A stretch of DNA of 64,000 nt from Emticicia agri. GTDB taxonomy: Bacteria; Bacteroidota; Bacteroidia; Cytophagales; Spirosomataceae. The notes under the pieces are model-generated. The model did no database searches. It was not told where the DNA came from and saw only the letters and a list, made by a program, of their open reading frames with translations. Positions 58,059-64,000 of the stretch are shown here, one piece after another. The position numbers and the translations under genes were made by a program. The DNA lies in contig CAMAQF010000004.1 in assembly GCA_945860265.1 (NCBI GenBank), forward strand, positions 1 to 64,000, written 5' to 3'. Within the stretch, counting starts at the first letter, position 1; every line of letters begins with the position of its first letter.

Positions 58059-58604
58059 TTATTTCGATTCTATTTTTGATAATTTCCAAACATTATTCTC
58101 AAAATCTAAAGAATAAATAAAACTAATTTTATAAGGTTTCTTTAAATTAACTACCACTTTTACCTTATTTGTGTTAATGGTAGACGTTGAGCTATTATTT
58201 AAAGCAAAAAGCAAATCTTTGAAAGAAGGTGGGTCTTGCGATAACGTATATCTATCATAGTCAATTCCGGAGGTATAACCATTTTTTTTAATGTCAGCTT
58301 GTTTTTGAAAAAACTCTTGTTGTAAACCTTTAATGTAAATGCTTGAAAAAAAGCCAGTTGCTTCAACTGACTTAATATATTTTTCAATACATTTCATATC
58401 AATTTTAGTAACGTCAACACCATCTGATACGTAGCAATCACCTTCAAATGGAATAGCATCAGTTTTGCCATACCATTTATAAAAATTCATGATTCTTTGT
58501 TTAGGTGTTTCTTTGATTTGAGCCGAAACTATGAAACACGACAAAAAACAAATCCCCCATAGAGAGATTATTAGCCAACTACATGGAGGATTTGTCTTTT
58601 TCAT
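58059..58604 (-). CDS. Secreted DUF3828-like protein
   Basis: Signal sequence; [17 protein letters not shown]... and C-terminal [32 protein letters not shown]. Confidence 0.5.
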   Translation of the reverse strand: MKKTNPPCSWLIISLWGICFLSCFIVSAQIKETPKQRIMNFYKWYGKTDAIPFEGDCYVSDGVDVTKIDMKCIEKYIKSVEATGFFSSIYIKGLQQEFFQKQADIKKNGYTSGIDYDRYTLSQDPPSFKDLLFALNNSSTSTINTNKVKVVVNLKKPYKISFIYSLDFENNVWKLSKIESK

Positions 58605-58631
58605 TAATATTTTATAACTCTTTGAGGCTTA

Positions 58632-60257
58632 TTAAACCAATAATTTGTACGGCTCTTCAAGCAATTCTTTCAATGTTACCAAGAATGCAGCACCGGTTGC
58701 ACCATCAACTACACGGTGGTCGCAAGTAAGTGTAACTTTCATGACGCTTGTGGCATAGAATTGACCGTTTTTAACTGCAACTATTTCTTTAATACCACCT
58801 ACTGAAAGAATACAAGATTCATTTTTAGGATTATTGATAATTGAAGTGAAAGATTCAATACCAAACATGCCTAAATTACTTACTGTAAATGTATTTCCTT
58901 CCCACTCTTTTGGCTGAAGTTTGCCATTTTTAGCTTTACCACCCAAATCTTTTGTTGTTGCGGCCAAAACCGAAAGTGAAAGTGTATCTACAAATCTGAT
59001 TACTGGTACAACCAAACCTTCTGCAATTGCTACTGCCATACCAATATGCACATGGTCATTGCGTCTGATGTGGTCTTCTCTCCAAGATGAATTTACGTTT
59101 GGATGCTTTTTCAAAGCAACTCCACACGCTTTTAACACCAAATCATTAAATGAAATCTTCACAGGAGATGCTTGATTCATCACTTCACGGGCTTGGATGG
59201 CTTTATCCATACAGATTTCCATTGTTAATTGGAAATCTACCGCCGATGATTGTGAATCAGCTAAACTTCTTGCAATTGCCTTACGCATTTGCGTTAAAGG
59301 TATTTCCTCAAAACTTTCTACGCCAGCCGCTATTGCAACTATTGCACTAGAAGTCTCTGCTTTTGTTTCTGATACTTTTGGTGTAAAGCTATCAACGTCT
59401 GATTTTACAATTCTACCACCTTCTCCTGAGCCGCTCACTTCAGTTAGTTTGATACCTTTTTCCTCGGCCATTTTTTTGGCAAGTGGGGAAGCAAGGATGC
59501 GTCCATTACTGTTTGAGGCTTGTAAAGGAGTGTTAGTTGAAGATGTAGCTACTGGTACAACGTTTTCAGTTTTAGGATTTTCTGTTGACGAAGGAGTAAC
59601 TGCTAGAACTGGTGCAGCAAATGCGGTTGTCGTACTAAGTAGTGCTTGGTAGTTTGCACCTTCTTCGCCAATTATTGCAATAATAGCATTTATTTTTGCT
59701 GCTTGTCCGGCTCCTATACCAATGTATAATAAGGTTCCGTCTTCATAGGCTTCAAGTTCCATTGTAGCTTTATCAGTTTCGATTTCAGCCAAAATATCTC
59801 CAGATTTTACTTTATCACCAACTTTTTTCAACCAAGCATGAATTACACCTTCGGTCATAGTATCGCTCAAAAGTGGCATCGTTACCACCTTAGCTTTAAT
59901 ATTTGAAATATCAACTGCTTGAGTAGCCGAAACAGGGAGAGTTTCTGTAACTGGGGCTGGCTCAGCGGGAGGTGTTACTGCATTAGTACTTCCGCTTAAT
60001 AAACTTTGAAAATCTTCGCCTGGTTTACCGATTACTGCCATAATAGCATCCACTGCAACGGCCTGACCTTTTTCAATACCTATATAAAGTAGCGTTCCAT
60101 CATAATATGACTCCATATCCATGGTAGCCTTATCTGTCTCGATCTCAGCTAAAATATCACCTGATTTTACAACATCACCAACTTTCTTGTTCCATGCCGC
60201 AATTACACCCTCTGTCATGGTGTCGCTCATCTTGGGCATTCTGATTACTTCTGCCAT
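58632..60257 (-). CDS. Pyruvate dehydrogenase complex dihydrolipoamide acetyltransferase (E2), two lipoyl domains
   Basis: Two GDILAEIETDKATM lipoyl sites, peripheral subunit-binding domain ILASPLAKKMAEEKGIKLTEVSGSGEGGRIVKSDV, C-terminal LTCDHRVVDGATGAAFL. Confidence 0.95.
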   Translation of the reverse strand: MAEVIRMPKMSDTMTEGVIAAWNKKVGDVVKSGDILAEIETDKATMDMESYYDGTLLYIGIEKGQAVAVDAIMAVIGKPGEDFQSLLSGSTNAVTPPAEPAPVTETLPVSATQAVDISNIKAKVVTMPLLSDTMTEGVIHAWLKKVGDKVKSGDILAEIETDKATMELEAYEDGTLLYIGIGAGQAAKINAIIAIIGEEGANYQALLSTTTAFAAPVLAVTPSSTENPKTENVVPVATSSTNTPLQASNSNGRILASPLAKKMAEEKGIKLTEVSGSGEGGRIVKSDVDSFTPKVSETKAETSSAIVAIAAGVESFEEIPLTQMRKAIARSLADSQSSAVDFQLTMEICMDKAIQAREVMNQASPVKISFNDLVLKACGVALKKHPNVNSSWREDHIRRNDHVHIGMAVAIAEGLVVPVIRFVDTLSLSVLAATTKDLGGKAKNGKLQPKEWEGNTFTVSNLGMFGIESFTSIINNPKNESCILSVGGIKEIVAVKNGQFYATSVMKVTLTCDHRVVDGATGAAFLVTLKELLEEPYKLLV

Positions 60258-60599
60258 TTTTTAAAAATTTGCTTAGATTTTGGATAGTATCATTTTTCAA
60301 CCCTCAAAATTATAACAAAGTTTTGGATGTCCTTAAAAAACTAATAAGAAAGTTTGTAATAAGTTTAATTTTGCCTTTTTTTGCCCACTACATAAGAAAA
60401 TTGTATCAAGTATATGGCTATTGCTCTAAATTTATTATCAATGCAATTCTTTTAATTAAGGTTTTTTTAATTTTTCTTGGCGTTTGTGTTTTTGTTTGTC
60501 TTGTGCTAACCGGTAATTATTGGATAATTAAATGATAGAAATTTAGAGACTTTAAGCACAGATTTTTATCTTCTTTTGAGTTATTTTTTCATTTCTATG

Positions 60600-60935
60600 T
60601 CATACTTGAGTAAATATTTATAGGTGCTTTGAAAGTTAATGCCTTCATGTATTCTCCCAAAATTTTAAAAACTTCTAAACTCCTCCAATGTTTTTCGAGC
60701 TTCAGTCAAATCTTTAAACTTAAATCTCTGACGTATGAAGCTTTCCATGATTGAATGATAGGCTTCAATGTGTGCATCTTGCTGGGGTGTCGCAGGTTTT
60801 GTAAATTCTTGTTTGACATTTTTGCCTCAAAAATATTCTTGGACGTCGGTTCCTATTTAGCGGTATGCCACCGCCGCGGTGGCTGCCATTGTCGCTTCTA
60901 ACACAGATTCCTTTAGGTAAATCATAGCTTTCAAA
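60600..60935 (-). pseudogene. IS3-family (IS150-type) OrfB transposase remnant
   Basis: Minus-strand reading across frames: YDLPKGICVRSDNGS ... VQEYF*GKNVKQEFTKPATPQQDAHIEAYHSIMESFIRQRFKFKDLTEARKTLEEFRSF*NFGRIHEGINFQSTYKYLLKYD; rve C-terminal motifs with stops and a frame change. Confidence 0.8.
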
Positions 60936-61130
60936 AAGGGTATCAAATAATCAAATGACATCTTAATTTTTGATTGTAAAAGCACAATATTGTAATGCAA
61001 CTGGCAAAAAAATGAGCAAGGGTTTTCATAAATATCAAAAATCTTATCAACATGATTTACTTCATTGCTGGTACACTCAAATTTAATTACCCACTCTTTT
61101 TAACATAGACCCAAGAATCATTTTCTATCG

Positions 61131-61357
61131 AATGGGTGAAAGAAAATAGTGTTTTGAAGAAAACGGTTGGCTTTACTGCTTTGCTTAAAACTCTACCTAA
61201 ATTAATAGAAATAGGTAAAGAATAACTGGATTTGTCTCAATCCTTTTTTGAAACAAAATTTGAACTTTCAAGAAATATGGACTTTTCAGATATTCAATTG
61301 AGTAGCAAAGGTGTAAATCAACTTGTTCAAAGCTTTAACTTAAATATACCTTTGTAA
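61131..61357 (+). pseudogene. Unidentified ORF remnant with internal TAA (61223-61225)
   Basis: Reading FSIEWVKENSVLKKTVGFTALLKTLPKLIEIGKE*LDLSQSFFETKFELSRNMDFSDIQLSSKGVNQLVQSFNLNIPL stop. Confidence 0.4.
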
Positions 61358-61405
61358 AACTGATTTTTATGAAGTATTTTTTGTTTAAGTCGAACAACAA
61401 AGTTT

Positions 61406-61592
61406 AACCCTTGCAGGGTTATCGAGCCTATTTATTTTTATTCCGTAGGTTTCACCTACGGCTATTCATGTTCAAGCCCTTCGGACTTTGGTGGGAAAAA
61501 ATTAAGCAAGCCTGCAAGGCTTAAACCTAAATAACCACGAGTGCAACTCGTGGAAAGAAAAACGGAGAAAAATTTCAACCCTGCAAGGGTTG
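61406..61592. repeat. Cluster of short palindromes with 3-nt loops (REP-like)
   Basis: AACCCT-TGC-AGGGTT (61406-61420), CCGTAGGT-TTC-ACCTACGG (61443-61461), AAGCCC-TTC-GGACTT (61474-61488, one mismatched pair), AAGCCT-GCA-AGGCTT (61508-61522), CCACGAGT-GCA-ACTCGTGG (61535-61553), CAACCCT-GCA-AGGGTTG (61576-61592). Confidence 0.85.
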
Positions 61593-61705
61593 AACAATCA
61601 AAGTTTCTAATTTACAAAAGTACTTTTTCGTACTAAAAGAAAAGATTGAAATTTGAAAATAAATATTATTTCTACTATCTTCACATCATAAATTATTATA
61701 AAATC

Positions 61706-61867
61706 ATGACAATTATTCTCAAAAAGGGTCAACATTTAGAAGAAATATTGCCTAAAAGCACTTCAAAGGTTAGTAAAAGACTCAATGCTAAGAAATATGT
61801 TGGGGTATTAAAATTAAAAGAAGACCCATTAGAAATTCAAAAAAGAATGCGTGATGAATGGGAGTAA
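61706..61867 (+). CDS. Small antitoxin-like protein upstream of PIN-domain toxin
   Basis: MTIILKKGQHLEEILPKSTSKVSKRLNAKKYVGVLKLKEDPLEIQKRMRDEWE; stop overlaps the PIN gene start. Confidence 0.7.
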   Translation: MTIILKKGQHLEEILPKSTSKVSKRLNAKKYVGVLKLKEDPLEIQKRMRDEWE

Positions 61868-62224
61868 AATATTAATCGACACCAATATTGCTCTTTATTT
61901 ATTTAATGGTGACGAAGATTTAGCCGCAGAACTTCAAGATAAAGAAGCCTACGTTTCTTTTATTAATGAACTTGAATTATTGGGGTACAAAGGAATAAAA
62001 CCCCATGAAGTGAATTGGATGGAATTATTTTTATAGGAATGTTCTATCATGGATTTTAACCAAGGAATCAAAGATATTGCCATTGATTTACGTCGAAACT
62101 ACAAACTGAAATTACCTGATGCAATTATTGCGGCTACTGCTATTTTTCTGGGTATTCCATTAATTTCCGCAGATGGTCATTTGATAAAATTGAAGATTTG
62201 GTATTTATTAAATACCAGCCCTAA
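61851..62224 (+). pseudogene. PIN-domain (VapC-like) toxin, disrupted
   Basis: SKILIDTNIALYLFNGDEDLAAELQDKEAYVSFINELELLGYKGI...MELFL*ECSIMDFNQGIKDIAIDLRRNYKLKLPDAIIAATAIFLGIPLISAD: in-frame TAG at 62034-62036, then apparent -1 shift near 62181 after which the other frame gives FDKIEDLVFIKYQP stop. Confidence 0.8.
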
Positions 62225-62271
62225 GATGGCATAATACTAGAATTTATGACGCATTTCGTTACACATTTCGT

Positions 62272-63421
62272 TCAATTCCAAGCCCTTAAATTTTCCACCA
62301 CTTTCTGCACAGCCGCTACCACGGAGGATACTTCATCAGTCGTATTGAATCGCCCAAAACTAAAACGAATACACGAAAATGCTTCGGTTTCGGTCATGCC
62401 CAAAGCCATCAACACATGAGAAGGCTCAACCGATGCCGAAGTACAAGCCGAACCATTTGAAACCGCAATATCATGCAAACCCATAATCAAAGCATCTGAA
62501 TCACAACCTTCAAATTTGATATTGGTCATGTTATACAAACGATTTTCGACATTGCCATTTACTTCAGTATTCGGAATTTCGAGCAAAGCCTTTTCTAAAT
62601 CATCTTTAAATGCTCTAATTCTTTTGGTTTCGGCTTTCATTTTTTTCTGACAGAGTTCGGCTGCGTGTCCCATGCCTACAATTCCCGCCACATCGAGCGT
62701 TCCCGAACGACGACTTCCTTCGTATCCGCCTCCGTGAAGTAGAGCTTCGAGTTTGATGCGTTTTTGTCAGCGTTGCCTTACAAACAAAGCCTAACACCTT
62801 TTGGGTCATAAAATTTATGTGCCGACATCGCCATTAAATCAATATCGAATTCATCAACTTTTAAATCTAATTTACCAACTGCCTGCGTTCCATCCTTCCT
62901 AAAAATTGCACCTACTTCGTGCATCAATTTTGCCAATTCTTCAATTGGCTGAATCACCCCTAATTAATTATTGCCTAGCATCACCGAAACCAATATTGTA
63001 TCGGATTGATTGCCGCTTTTAAAACTTAAATATCAACCAAACCATCTTTTTTTACAGGAAGAAAAGAGATTTCAAAGCCTTTAGTTTCGAGGTATTTACA
63101 GACATCCAGTACGGCAGAATGTTCAGTCTGAAGTGTAATAATATGTTTGCCTTTGTTTGAATAATTTTCGGCTATTCCCTTGATAGCCAAGTTAATAGCC
63201 TCAGTTGCACCCGATGTAAAAACGATTTCGTGTATTTCTGTACCAATCAAATCAGCCATTTGTTGACGAGCATTTTTAACAGCCTCGCTTGCACTAAGTC
63301 CAAATGCGTGAGTTGAGCTTGCATTTGCAAAATTATCGGTCAAGAATGGCAGCATTATTTCCAAAACTTCTGGATCGATTTTGGTTGTTGCATTATTATC
63401 GAGATAAATCATAAGTTTCAA
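62272..63421 (-). pseudogene. NifS/IscS-type cysteine desulfurase, multiply disrupted
   Basis: MIYLDNNATTKIDPEVLEIMLPFLTDNFANASSTHAFG ... GATEAINLAIKG ... GLVDI*VLKAAINP ... LVSVMLGNN*LGVIQPIEELAKLMHEVGAIFRKDGTQAVGKLDLKVDEFDIDLMAMSAHKFYDPKGV ... [49 protein letters not shown] ... NGSACTSASVEPSHVL. Confidence 0.9.
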
Positions 63422-63432
63422 ATTTACAAAAC

Positions 63433-63466
63433 AAATAAGGCATGAACATTAAATTTCATGCCTTAA
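63433..63466. terminator. Inverted repeat between NifS pseudogene start and the upstream minus-strand GH3 gene end
   Basis: AAGGCATGAA...TTCATGCCTT stem; flanked by A/T runs. Confidence 0.55.
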
Positions 63467-63476
63467 AACTTTATTT

Positions 63477-63983
63477 TTATGAATAATTTTCTTTCAAAAA
63501 TTCTTGCCATTCATCAACTAATTTTCCTTTTAGCACTCTAGGAAATTTATGTTGTCCGCCAACTTTCCCTTTAAGTTTCATCCAATCATAAAAGACTTGA
63601 CTTGGGAGTGCCTTAACGAAGATGTTTTTCAAACCATGTTTACGTTCAACTGCATAATCATCATTCAGTTCACAAATATTTTTGTCAATCAAATCGCATA
63701 ATTGTTGTTCATCTACTATATCATCGGTAGCAATGTACCATTGATGGGCAAACAGCGGATCATGTTTGATGCCAATTACGGTAAACTCTCTAATATCAAG
63801 TCCTAATTCTTTTGATGCCAACTCAAGGGCGTGATTCATATTATCGACTGAAAGATGTTCACCACAGAGACTCAAAAAATGTTTAGTTCGCCCAGTTATT
63901 TTAATTTCCATTCGTTTTTTGTCAATAAACTTTACAGTATCACCAATCAAATAACGCCATGCACCTGCACAAGTCGAAATCAA
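63477..63983 (-). CDS. GH3 auxin-responsive promoter-family (acyl-adenylate) protein, C-terminal part; N-terminus outside window
   Basis: STCAGAWRYLIGDTVKFIDKKRMEIKITGRTKHFLSLCGEHLSVDNMNHAL. Confidence 0.8.
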   Translation of the reverse strand: MISTCAGAWRYLIGDTVKFIDKKRMEIKITGRTKHFLSLCGEHLSVDNMNHALELASKELGLDIREFTVIGIKHDPLFAHQWYIATDDIVDEQQLCDLIDKNICELNDDYAVERKHGLKNIFVKALPSQVFYDWMKLKGKVGGQHKFPRVLKGKLVDEWQEFLKENYS

Positions 63984-64000
63984 TAAAGCATAATCTATAT

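Noticed and set aside
61406-61592. CRISPR array
   Set aside because: Palindromes are of different sequence with irregular spacing and no constant direct repeat; no cas genes in the window.
1-64000. tRNA, rRNA, prophage or known anti-phage defence genes
   Set aside because: Nothing with tRNA cloverleaf-like, rRNA-like or phage structural/defence protein motifs was recognised.

Overview
AT-rich Bacteroidota-type chromosome (SusC/SusD pair, TAnnTTTG-like promoters, Cytophagales-like gene content; the taxon is an inference). Positions 1-46 kb are a large carbohydrate-catabolism region: GH95 (interrupted), DUF1501/DUF1553 pair, secreted Gfo/Idh/MocA proteins, S10 peptidase, SusC/SusD, a glucuronoxylan-type minus-strand operon (GH43, SDR, GH67, VOC, UxuA, Gfo/Idh, DUF6807), a LacI regulator carrying an N-terminal zinc ribbon, AKR, GH9, cupin, GMC oxidoreductase with its subunit 3, TIM-barrel isomerase, VPS10-like repeat protein, GH32, fructokinase, beta-lactamase-fold hydrolase, NIPSNAP and ChbG/YdjC. 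Positions 46-60 kb are mixed: J-domain coiled coil, lipoprotein cluster, RluD-type synthase, PLP deaminase family, NagB-like, polytopic membrane protein, HslV, and a PDH E2. Positions 60.5-63.4 kb are a decayed accessory island: IS3-type transposase remnant, an unidentified broken ORF, a cluster of triloop palindromes, a VapBC-like module with a disrupted toxin, and a multiply disrupted cysteine desulfurase. The observations most worth follow-up are the heterogeneous triloop hairpin cluster (61406-61592), the zinc ribbon-LacI fusion with a 36-bp operator-like palindrome upstream, the in-frame TGA at a conserved Trp position of GH95, and several further single-lesion pseudogenes. I did not find a convincing entirely new multi-gene system. 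All family calls come from reading the translations; no search was run.
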